Both the position numbers and the translations under genes were made by a program. This document shows positions 1-5,031 of a stretch of DNA of 8,168 nucleotides, piece by piece. Source of the DNA: Promethearchaeota archaeon (GTDB lineage Archaea; Asgardarchaeota; Lokiarchaeia; Sigynarchaeales; MK-D1). The notes beneath the pieces were generated by a model, which did no database searches, was not told where the DNA came from, and saw only the letters and a program-made list of their open reading frames with translations. Positions within the stretch are counted from its first letter, which is position 1. Each line of letters opens with the position of its first letter. The DNA lies in contig JAEOUK010000154.1 of the NCBI GenBank assembly GCA_016839385.1, forward strand, positions 1 to 8,168, read 5' to 3'.

Positions 1-541
1 AGTAAAAAAGATCTTCAGAAGAACTGTGATCCACTTCAGAATCATCCAAATTAGAAGGAATGCGTACCCCCTTGAATTTTCCTGACACCACCTCATTAAT
101 TGTGAGCTGTGCTGATATTGCTGCATAGTATACCCTGCGCATGCTACGATAAAAATTATCCATAGATAATCCATCAAAATAAATTTGATCTGAAATCACA
201 TAAGAATAATTTTTTATGTTAAAAATATAGAATAAATTACGATTAAGCAACATATTTCTCAGGATTTGAAAGAATAAAGGTAAAAAATCTACACCTCCTT
301 GTTCTTGCATTTTTTTAAAAGCATCTAAGTGCTCAGAACTGATTTTTGTCGCTAACTCGATAGAAACAAACTTTTTATCCTTTGGTAATACAACTATGAG
401 GTTCTTTGGATTAGGATGCTTTGGAGGATAAGAAATCTTAAATGCAAAATGAATTTTTGGATGAGGTTGCATCTTTTCCTTAAAGATTTCCTCCGCTTCA
501 CAAAATTCTAAGACTTTTTTTTCAATTTCACTTATATTCAT
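1..541 (-). CDS. DUF2299-like / YbjN-like protein, N-terminal part (runs off left edge)
   Basis: An open frame starts at the ATG at 539-541 and continues without a stop to base 1, giving about 180 residues with the C-terminus missing. It begins MNISEIEKKVLEF, a short helix. A beta-rich stretch follows (HFAFKISYPP, NLIVVLPKDKKFVSIELATKIS), then helices (SEHLDAFKKM, FFQILRNMLL), more strands (LFYIFNIKNYSYVISDQIYFDGLS) and a helix (FYRSMRRVYYAAISAQL). This order of helix, strands with a Pro motif, then a helix after 'DGLS' resembles archaeal DUF2299 proteins, which have a YbjN/secretion-chaperone-like alpha/beta fold. The match is from memory of the family pattern and not proven. After about residue 160 the chain turns into a Ser/Asp/Glu-rich stretch that may be a linker to another domain outside the window. 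It is the last visible gene of the regulator-GTPase operon, 19 bp after the previous stop, and has no clear ribosome binding site. Function is unknown. Confidence 0.7.
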   Translation of the reverse strand, partial: MNISEIEKKVLEFCEAEEIFKEKMQPHPKIHFAFKISYPPKHPNPKNLIVVLPKDKKFVSIELATKISSEHLDAFKKMQEQGGVDFLPLFFQILRNMLLNRNLFYIFNIKNYSYVISDQIYFDGLSMDNFYRSMRRVYYAAISAQLTINEVVSGKFKGVRIPSNLDDSEVDHSSSEDLFY

Positions 542-560
542 GAGTTTTCGAATTCTTGGC

Positions 561-932
561 TTAATATTTACCTTTTGGTCTCACTCCTGCTTCCATACCG
601 GATTCTAGGATATATTTGACTTTATTCTCAAGCTGTTCTTGAGGTGTAATATATAGAATTTTAAAAGGATCTGCATTAAAATAGAGGTAACCTACAACCC
701 CATATCCCATCACATTACCGGTTTCGGAATCAACATAAGTGTGGTCAATCCCCATTTTAATAACTTGTGTGGGATTTCCAGCTAGGTCAATTTCAACTAA
801 TGATGGATTACATGCAGTATATCCCATACCTCTCGCTTGCATCAAACTGTTGTTTACCATATAATCTAATTCGTCGCTTAATTCACCTGATTCTTCTACT
901 ATTTTTAGAATTTTTGGCTCTTTCTCAGACAT
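561..932 (-). CDS. 123-residue protein of unknown function
   Basis: I do not recognise this protein. It starts at the ATG at 930-932, six bases after a GGGAGAG Shine-Dalgarno-like site at 939-945, which supports both the start and the gene. Residues 1-35 are predicted helical and acidic. Residues 43-95 look like a run of beta strands with tight turns (VEIDLAGNPTQVIKMG, HTYVDSETGNVMGYG, VVGYLYFNADPFKILYI). Residues 97-112 form a helix (PQEQLENKVKYILESG), and the end is basic (RPKGKY). There is no signal peptide, membrane segment or metal-binding cluster, so it is probably a small cytosolic alpha/beta domain. It lies 50 bp after the CofC-like gene and 19 bp before the DUF2299-like gene on the same strand, so it is probably co-transcribed with the GTPase and may act with it. 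That functional link is inference from position only. Confidence 0.8.
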   Translation of the reverse strand: MSEKEPKILKIVEESGELSDELDYMVNNSLMQARGMGYTACNPSLVEIDLAGNPTQVIKMGIDHTYVDSETGNVMGYGVVGYLYFNADPFKILYITPQEQLENKVKYILESGMEAGVRPKGKY

Positions 933-982
933 TGTTTACTCTCCCAATTATGATTAGAGTGGTATTTATGAATATAAATATT

Positions 983-1648
983 TCACCCACTCTCTACTAA
1001 TCGGAACAATTCTATTTGATGAATATTTCGTCCTTGTTTAAGCTGATTTTTAATAAATTCAAAATCTGATTCATTTAATTTATCCAATTCAAAAACACTG
1101 GGGATTTCTATTATATTTACATCTCGCTTATATTGTTGAAACAAAATAACGCTACGCTCGCCAGTTTTCACATGTGTATCTGATAAACGGAAGAAAAATG
1201 GAGTAAATTGACGTTTGAAAATAATAAGTGAAGAATTTTTACGTTGGGAGATTCCAATATTTATATCTTTATCCCATAAGATTGAATCAGAAAAAATTTG
1301 ATTTGAAAATATAGGAAGAGAACCAGAAATTAATAATAAATAATTTACATCGGTACTTACTGCAGCACGTTGTAGATGGGTATTTAGATGATGGTTAATA
1401 GCATCCATGTCTTCATATGTATCACATATAAAATGGAACGATACACTATTAGAAAAAGACTCTAATTCTGATGTCAAGAGTTTTTCATTTCTCTCATCAC
1501 AGAGAATATGAACTATATGGTCGTAGGGTTCGATAATATCCGCTCCTAAAATCTCATAAATCACATTTTTAAGCATTACAATTGATTCTTTTTGACTTAT
1601 ATTTACTTCCATGGGCATATAAACAATCAGAGTGAATGCTTGTTTCAT
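983..1648 (-). CDS. CofC-like nucleotidyltransferase-fold protein, probably degenerate
   Basis: The 221-residue protein has the general layout of the 2-phospho-L-lactate guanylyltransferase (CofC/FbiD) branch of the GT-A-like nucleotidyltransferases. An N-terminal strand is followed by a substrate loop (TLIVYMPMEVN), a helix (ESIVMLKNVIYEI), and a strand with a short acidic turn (HIVHILCDERNE). Residues 78-95 resemble the 'GLNxAL' helix (EDMDAINHHLNTHLQRA). YLLLISGSLPIFS (103-115) occupies the place of the family's 'PADLPLLT'. SLIIFK (140-145) stands where 'NALLL' is expected. The C-terminus (RLSDTHVKTGERSVILFQ, then IIEIPSVFELDKLNESDF) resembles the closing 'LDVDTPEDL' section. Known CofC enzymes make the activated intermediate for coenzyme F420. 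Here the catalytic-loop Asp is Ser and the Gly-Thr-Asn loop is not evident, so activity is doubtful. It starts at the ATG at 1646-1648, overlapping the GTPase stop as ATGA, six bases after an AAAGGAGAG site, so translation is probably coupled. The family assignment is remote; that the gene is real is much surer. Confidence 0.85.
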   Translation of the reverse strand: MKQAFTLIVYMPMEVNISQKESIVMLKNVIYEILGADIIEPYDHIVHILCDERNEKLLTSELESFSNSVSFHFICDTYEDMDAINHHLNTHLQRAAVSTDVNYLLLISGSLPIFSNQIFSDSILWDKDINIGISQRKNSSLIIFKRQFTPFFFRLSDTHVKTGERSVILFQQYKRDVNIIEIPSVFELDKLNESDFEFIKNQLKQGRNIHQIELFRLVESG

Positions 1649-2169
1649 TTTTTTCTCTCCTTTATCAAAATTTCTTCTAATAAGGACAAGATAACCTTTT
1701 CTACATTTTCTCCTGAATTCGCACTAGTTCGTACGAATCCTGTCAATTTATTTTTTTGAATATACGCTTCTATATCCTTCTCGAAAATCTCAAAAAAATC
1801 GACAAGATCGTTCTTATTTCCTACTACTTTGAAAGGAATATCATTACAAACTCGTACAGCTTTATCGTACCAAAATGAGAGATTTTTAAGTGTTTTTGAT
1901 GATGTTAAATCAAAAACTAAAAGGTATCCATTTGAACCTTGTAAATAGAAATCAGACATTTGTTCAATCTCAAATGTAGTTGTGCCTGCAATATCCCAAA
2001 GGACCAAGTCAAAATTGTTACCTTTATATTTAATAGATTTATTGGTGAAATCTGCTCCTAAAGTAGCTCTGTATTTTGTAGGAAATTCATTCTTGCAATA
2101 TTTTGAAATCAAACTAGTTTTTCCTACATTAGGATCTCCTAAGATCGTAATTTTGACCCGTAAAACCAT
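1645..2169 (-). CDS. Ras/Rab-like small GTPase
   Basis: A 174-residue stand-alone G domain, near the usual size for Ras-superfamily proteins. The P-loop is GDPNVGKTS (11-19). The switch I Thr is T36 in KYRATLGADF, a Rab-like pattern. G3 is WDIAG (58-62), G4 is NKND (118-121) and G5 is TSAN (148-151). The residue after DxAG, the catalytic Gln of Ras and Rab, is Thr63, as in eukaryotic Rap proteins, so intrinsic hydrolysis may be slow or need a special activator. The C-terminus ends ERKK with no Cys, so no prenyl anchor is expected. I chose the ATG at 2167-2169 because it places the first strand (VLRVKITILG) directly at the N-terminus and lies six bases after GAGGAAG at 2176-2182. Longer in-frame starts overlap the regulator gene and add an unrelated stretch of about 50 residues. 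The gene begins one base after the regulator's stop and overlaps the next gene by ATGA. WDIAG-type small GTPases are abundant in Asgard archaea. Confidence 0.95.
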   Translation of the reverse strand: MVLRVKITILGDPNVGKTSLISKYCKNEFPTKYRATLGADFTNKSIKYKGNNFDLVLWDIAGTTTFEIEQMSDFYLQGSNGYLLVFDLTSSKTLKNLSFWYDKAVRVCNDIPFKVVGNKNDLVDFFEIFEKDIEAYIQKNKLTGFVRTSANSGENVEKVILSLLEEILIKERKK

Positions 2170-2170
2170 A

Positions 2171-3067
2171 TTATTCTTCCTCTTTTTCAGGGCTGATCCC
2201 AAGTTTTTCTTCAGTCCGTGATAATACGGGATTCTTTTCTTTAATTGATCCTTGAACAAAATAGCTTGCGTTAAATGCGAAAAGATGTTTAAAACCCTCA
2301 ACCATCTTTCCTTTCGCATTTTGCAGCATTATTCCAATATTATAACTAGGTTCTACATCTATGGAGGAAAGTATGGTAAAAATATAGGACTTTTCTGATA
2401 TATATAAACCGTAAGGAAGCACGTTTCCAATATACCAAAGATATACACTAATATCATTACTGTCCATTGTCTTTAGATAATGTTGAAAATCCTCAGGAGG
2501 ATGGTTTAGTGCAACCTCAATGTGTATTTTGGAATTTTCACGCTTTTTTTCTAAAAATTTATTGGTAATTTCTTTTAAGAATTCATTTGACATCGAAAAA
2601 TCTGGTGTGAGAATAATTTTTATAAATTCGTTAGCATCCGCAATCAAATGAAGAATTTCTTTAAAAATTTGTAGTTTACCTTTGACGGACTGCAAATATG
2701 GCTGATCTGCAATAGAATGAAATCGGTCTAAGTTTTTCTCCAAGGATGTGGAAATTTCATTCTTTTGCCGATATTCCTTGCGTATAGCACTTAAAATTTC
2801 ACGATGAGGATGGGCTTTATACATTGGACCTCGTTTTACAGGTTCTTCTTGAACATATGCTTTTTTTGTTAAACGACGAAGAGAATCATAAACTCTCGAT
2901 CGATCCACACCACAAATTTCTGAAATCTTAACAGGTTTTAAAGGACCATATTTAAGTAGGGAGAAATACACTCGAGCATCGTTTAATGGGAATCCTAATG
3001 AGACTAAATCCTTAATTATATCTTTTTCATCGATCTCATCTTGTTGCTGTTGCAATTTTTTGTCCAT
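2171..3067 (-). CDS. TrmB-family transcriptional regulator
   Basis: A 298-residue protein with a TrmB-type winged helix-turn-helix at about 20-87. The motif begins LVSLGFPLNDARVYFSLLKYG, continues with a recognition-helix region around VDRSRVYDSLRRLTKKAYV, and has a wing near RGPMYKAHP. A charged, probably coiled-coil helix follows (89-115). From about 124 there is an effector domain of the kind seen in TrmB-like proteins (YLQSVKGKLQIFKEILHLI, then strands FIKIIL, IHIEVAL, ISVYLWY, LYISEKSYIFTIL). In characterised members this part senses sugars; the ligand here cannot be read from sequence. The C-terminal tail is acidic (ends EKEEE). The start ATG at 3065-3067 follows GAGG at 3075-3078. A TATA box at 3111-3118 and a palindrome at 3083-3092 lie directly upstream, which fits autoregulation. 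It is the first gene of the minus-strand operon, and its product probably controls the GTPase and downstream genes. Confidence 0.92.
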   Translation of the reverse strand: MDKKLQQQQDEIDEKDIIKDLVSLGFPLNDARVYFSLLKYGPLKPVKISEICGVDRSRVYDSLRRLTKKAYVQEEPVKRGPMYKAHPHREILSAIRKEYRQKNEISTSLEKNLDRFHSIADQPYLQSVKGKLQIFKEILHLIADANEFIKIILTPDFSMSNEFLKEITNKFLEKKRENSKIHIEVALNHPPEDFQHYLKTMDSNDISVYLWYIGNVLPYGLYISEKSYIFTILSSIDVEPSYNIGIMLQNAKGKMVEGFKHLFAFNASYFVQGSIKEKNPVLSRTEEKLGISPEKEEE

Positions 3068-3082
3068 TCTTCATCCTCAATG

Positions 3083-3092
3083 ACCAATTGGT
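3083..3092. promoter_or_regulatory. Putative operator palindrome of the regulator operon
   Basis: ACCAATTGGT is a perfect 10-bp palindrome between the TATA box at 3111-3118 and the regulator's start codon. Counting about 26 bases from the TATA centre puts transcription start near 3088, inside the palindrome. A protein bound here would block initiation, as expected for an autorepressor. Binding by the TrmB-like product is inference; a 10-bp AT-rich palindrome can also occur by chance. Confidence 0.4.
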
Positions 3093-3106
3093 TAGATAAA
3101 ACCTCG

Positions 3107-3226
3107 TTACCTTATAAATTCAAGAACATCATTTATAAAAATCTCGTTCCCTTCCTCGATATTTAAGTTCAATTCTTTCGTGTCTATACACAACCGATCC
3201 ATTTTCATTTCAAGATCTAATATCAT
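3107..3226 (-). CDS. Possible 39-residue small ORF or gene remnant
   Basis: From the ATG at 3224-3226 to the TAA at 3107-3109 the frame encodes a compact, protein-like sequence (starts MILDLEMKMDRLC, ends NDVLEFIR) with an amphipathic acidic pattern. No Shine-Dalgarno site precedes it, no clear TATA box sits at leaderless distance, and its end overlaps the regulator's TATA box. It could be a small real gene, the decayed end of a longer gene (see the ORF at 3290-3424 in the same frame), or chance. Confidence 0.2.
   Translation of the reverse strand: MILDLEMKMDRLCIDTKELNLNIEEGNEIFINDVLEFIR
3111..3118 (-). promoter_or_regulatory. TATA box for the regulator-GTPase operon
   Basis: On the minus strand this reads TTTATAAG, in the context GAATTTATAAGG. 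It lies about 48 bases upstream of the regulator's ATG, giving a predicted 5' leader of about 20 bases that contains the GAGG ribosome site. A second TATA-like sequence (TTTTTATAAAT, around 3131-3141) lies further upstream and could be an alternative promoter. Confidence 0.55.
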
Positions 3227-3289
3227 ACATCAAGAATTTTTTACAAGCTTTCCCACATAATTACTAGCTTTTCTACTTAAGGATCTTCA

Positions 3290-3424
3290 TCAGACTCGAG
3301 GTAACGTTTTTTTTGTGGGATGTTGGTGATATTTTGTCGGAAGAAATTTCAAATGAATAGCACAATTATATGTTATATCCGATTCATCTTGTTCATCCAA
3401 AAGGTCAGATAAAGTAAATTCCAT
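3290..3424 (-). CDS. Possible 44-residue small ORF or gene remnant
   Basis: From the ATG at 3422-3424 to the TGA at 3290-3292 the frame encodes MEFTLSDLLDEQDESDI followed by a basic C-terminal half (FLPTKYHQHPTKK). There is no ribosome site, and the nearest TATA-like sequence is only about 10 bases upstream, too close for use. A run of eight A (minus strand, 3307-3314) lies near its end; losing one A would give an ending RYLESDEDP instead. It may be a remnant rather than a working gene. Confidence 0.18.
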   Translation of the reverse strand: MEFTLSDLLDEQDESDITYNCAIHLKFLPTKYHQHPTKKTLPRV

Positions 3425-3431
3425 GCAAATA

Positions 3432-3440
3432 TTTATATAA
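3432..3440 (+). promoter_or_regulatory. TATA box for the histone gene
   Basis: TTTATATAA preceded by an A/T-rich GCAAATA element. Its centre near 3436 predicts transcription start at about 3462, giving a leader of about 48 bases. A weaker alternative, TTTTATAT, lies at about 3451-3458. Confidence 0.55.
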
Positions 3441-3462
3441 GACTGATGAGTTTTATATCCTT

Positions 3463-3486
3463 AGAATTTAATCTTTTTTAAATTCT
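3463..3486 (+). promoter_or_regulatory. Inverted repeat at the predicted histone transcript start
   Basis: AGAATTTAA (3463-3471) and TTAAATTCT (3478-3486) are perfect inverted repeats of 9 bp around a six-base loop. The position coincides with the predicted start of the histone transcript. It could be an operator or a 5'-end hairpin on the mRNA; the AT-only core makes a chance repeat possible. The strong ribosome site GGAGG at 3497-3501 lies just outside it. Confidence 0.4.
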
Positions 3487-3509
3487 CTTTTCGTTCGGAG
3501 GAAAGAATA

Positions 3510-3749
3510 ATGGCTAAAAAGAAAGCTGCAAAGAAGAAAACTGGGACAAAGAAATACATCGCCAAAGCCCCGATCCGACGTTTGATGAAGGATGAGGGTG
3601 CAAAGTTAGTAGCCGAGGCAGCAGTAGACTTATTAATTAATAAATTAGAAAAAACTGCAACTGACGTTACCAAGGCGGCAATTAAGATTGTGAAAGGCGA
3701 CAAGCGAAAGCGACTTACCGCCCCTGACATTCAAATGGCTACAAGATAG
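3510..3749 (+). CDS. Archaeal histone with lysine-rich N-terminal tail
   Basis: A 79-residue DNA-packaging protein with one histone fold. Residues 1-16 (MAKKKAAKKKTGTKKY) form a lysine-rich tail before the fold. Helix 1 follows (APIRRLMKDEGAKLV), then the long helix 2 (about 34-61, AEAAVDLLINKLEKTATDV to AIKIVK), a basic loop (GDKRKRLTAPDI) and the start of helix 3. It matches methanogen histones such as HMfB from PI.R to the DI motif, but stops at MATR, where HMfB continues RRFKK, so helix 3 is short. Most classic archaeal histones lack such a tail; tailed histones are known from some Asgard genomes. Archaeal histones dimerise and can wrap DNA in extended polymers. The start is fixed by GGAGG at 3497-3501, eight bases upstream. 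The gene appears monocistronic, with its own promoter and a T-rich terminator. Confidence 0.95.
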   Translation: MAKKKAAKKKTGTKKYIAKAPIRRLMKDEGAKLVAEAAVDLLINKLEKTATDVTKAAIKIVKGDKRKRLTAPDIQMATR

Positions 3750-3770
3750 AATAATTTTTACGTTTTCCAC

Positions 3771-3820
3771 GTCTAAATTGTTGATTTTGTAGACCAAAAA
3801 AAAAAACTCTTTTTTTTATT
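3771..3820 (+). terminator. Probable histone transcript terminator
   Basis: A weak stem (GTCTA at 3771-3775 with TAGAC at 3790-3794) is followed by 11 A (3796-3806), CTC, and 8 T (3810-3817), then an AT-rich stretch. Archaeal transcription commonly stops at T-runs, so the T tract is the most likely signal. The A-run and T-run can also pair with each other. It lies about 60 bases after the histone stop. Confidence 0.5.
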
Positions 3821-3946
3821 ATAATTTCTCATCCAGATTAATTAGTCCATCACTTTTAGTTAAGAATCTAAGACAACTTTATTAGGTATTTTTGTATTTA
3901 TTGTGTTAGAAATTCGCTAATTTCGTGATCAAATGAGTTGATTATA

Positions 3947-4489
3947 ATGAAACTTTGGAAGTCTTTAGTATTTGGTTTTGTCACTTATGTTGTTCTAACA
4001 TTTCTAGCAAATATTGCTATTCTCGCTATTTCAGGAACACTATCAGTATATTTTACGCTAGATATTCTAACTATTATCACCCATGCTTTCACCGGAATTG
4101 AAGGATTTAGCTTTGTTTCCGTTGAAATTTATGGTGGGATGTCGTACGCAGTTTCTCCATTAGGTTTTCCAAATGGAGATTACCTAGGATCAATCGGAGC
4201 CATTTTAGTTCCAATTATCCCTGGATTAGCTGCTGCAATTGTTGCGGGAATCGTTGGTAAATCTGCAAAAAATGGTTTTTTTGGTATGTTAATTACCGGA
4301 GTATTGGTGTCAATTATGCCAATTGTATTAGTTTGGGTAAATAATCTATTGTTTGATGCAACTGTTCCCTTAGTCTCCCTTATTCTCAACAATCCCTACT
4401 TGGAAGCAACATTTACAGGGGTAATTGGTATTTTTATTGGTTTGTTCTGGGGTGGTATTGCAGCAATTATTGGCAGTCGCTACGATTAG
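3947..4489 (+). CDS. Four-helix membrane protein of unknown function
   Basis: A 180-residue hydrophobic protein with no recognised family. Predicted membrane segments are at about 8-30 (VFGFVTYVVLTFLANIAILA), 82-104 (SIGAILVPIIPGLAAAIVAG), 111-131 (FFGMLITGVLVSIMPIVLVW) and 155-175 (ATFTGVIGIFIGLFWGGIAA). Residues 36-50 may be a re-entrant or amphipathic stretch. The Gly-rich helices (IIPGLAAAIVAGIVG, GIFIGLFWGGIAAIIG) suggest tight helix packing. The short charged N-terminus (MKLWK) and the KSAKNG loop suggest orientation by the positive-inside rule, but I would not assign topology firmly. I chose the ATG at 3947-3949 over the in-frame TTG nine bases upstream. The ribosome site is weak and no strong TATA box is visible. 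It is followed 40 bp later by the orphan basic protein on the same strand. Confidence 0.85.
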   Translation: MKLWKSLVFGFVTYVVLTFLANIAILAISGTLSVYFTLDILTIITHAFTGIEGFSFVSVEIYGGMSYAVSPLGFPNGDYLGSIGAILVPIIPGLAAAIVAGIVGKSAKNGFFGMLITGVLVSIMPIVLVWVNNLLFDATVPLVSLILNNPYLEATFTGVIGIFIGLFWGGIAAIIGSRYD

Positions 4490-4529
4490 AGCAAATACTT
4501 TTTTTCTATTCTTTCTTCTTTCCTTCATT

Positions 4530-4997
4530 ATGTGGAGAAAGTATCACGAGAGTTTGACTAAGAAATCTCTAAAAAGAATTAGAGGTCGAAAAAGTTCTCT
4601 AATCTATCAAAATCAAATTTTGACAGTTCAAGAAATTTTTACTTATACCTCCAAGAAACTTATTTATTACCACTTTTTTGTAAAAGGTAATCTTCCGCAT
4701 ATCCAAAAAAATAAACGGATAACTCAATTCTTGGCAATTCAGTTAAGCAAGGGTTCTTCAATCCTAGTGTCACGTCTTATTCGAGAAGTCCTTCGAAGAG
4801 ACAGAGCAAAACAATTTTTTTATATCCAGTATCCAATTTATCCTCAATTTAACATCAATTATTTACTTCTCCTGATTCATGTTAAAGATGAAAAATCTAT
4901 CCCAGATTATGAGAGAGAACTCCAAATTTTCTTCGAGAAATTTAGAACCAGAGTTGACTCTTTAGTATCCAAAGCGTTTGAGGACCGCGTAGATTAA
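4530..4997 (+). CDS. Basic orphan protein of unknown function
   Basis: A 155-residue protein that I do not recognise. The N-terminus is strongly basic (WRKYHESLTKKSLKRIRGRKSS), which may suit nucleic-acid or membrane contact. The middle alternates strands and helices (SLIYQNQILTVQEIF, KLIYYHFFVKG, ITQFLAIQLSKGSSILVSRL). The end has a strand (FNINYLLLLIHVKD) and two charged helices (IPDYERELQIFFEKF, DSLVSKAFEDRV). There is no transmembrane segment or metal site. The only methionine is the initiator at 4530-4532; no Shine-Dalgarno site precedes it, just a pyrimidine-rich stretch, so another start is possible. The frame opens further upstream, but that part overlaps the membrane-protein gene in another frame and is most likely non-coding. 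It ends 34 bp before pyruvate kinase and may share its transcript. Whether it is expressed is less certain than for its neighbours. Confidence 0.65.
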   Translation: MWRKYHESLTKKSLKRIRGRKSSLIYQNQILTVQEIFTYTSKKLIYYHFFVKGNLPHIQKNKRITQFLAIQLSKGSSILVSRLIREVLRRDRAKQFFYIQYPIYPQFNINYLLLLIHVKDEKSIPDYERELQIFFEKFRTRVDSLVSKAFEDRVD

Positions 4998-5031
4998 AAT
5001 ATCAACCTTGTTTTATTGTACACGAGAAAAG

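Larger units (their letters stand above)
3068..3509. other. Intergenic region between regulator operon and histone gene
   Basis: This 442-bp stretch between divergent genes has no confident gene. It holds the regulator promoter and palindrome near its left end and the histone promoter near its right end. AACGAG (minus strand) occurs at 3103-3108 and 3143-3148, 40 bp apart, on either side of the regulator TATA box. One minus-strand frame (3107-3424) has two short protein-like ORFs separated by three TGA codons. No tRNA-like cloverleaf, CRISPR repeat or insertion sequence end is visible. Confidence 0.6.

Noticed and set aside
767..1000. Plus-strand open frame of 77 codons
   Set aside because: It lies antisense to the 123-residue gene, has no ribosome site, and its translation is low-complexity and hydrophobic. 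The minus-strand gene has a good start signal.
1982..2221. Plus-strand open frame across the GTPase and regulator genes
   Set aside because: It is antisense to conserved GTPase motifs and encodes nothing recognisable.
2170..2319. Possible longer N-terminus of the GTPase
   Set aside because: It overlaps the end of the regulator gene in another frame, and the ATG at 2167-2169 has a ribosome site and places the first strand of the G domain correctly.
3461..3730. Minus-strand open frame of 89 codons
   Set aside because: It is the antisense of the histone gene; the hydrophobic translation is the mirror of Lys/Ala-rich codons.
4180..4392. Minus-strand open frame inside the membrane-protein gene
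   Set aside because: It is antisense to a clear membrane-protein frame and has no supporting start signal.
4425..4529. N-terminal hydrophobic extension of the orphan protein
   Set aside because: Most of it overlaps the end of the membrane-protein gene in another frame; a membrane anchor from this part is probably an artefact.
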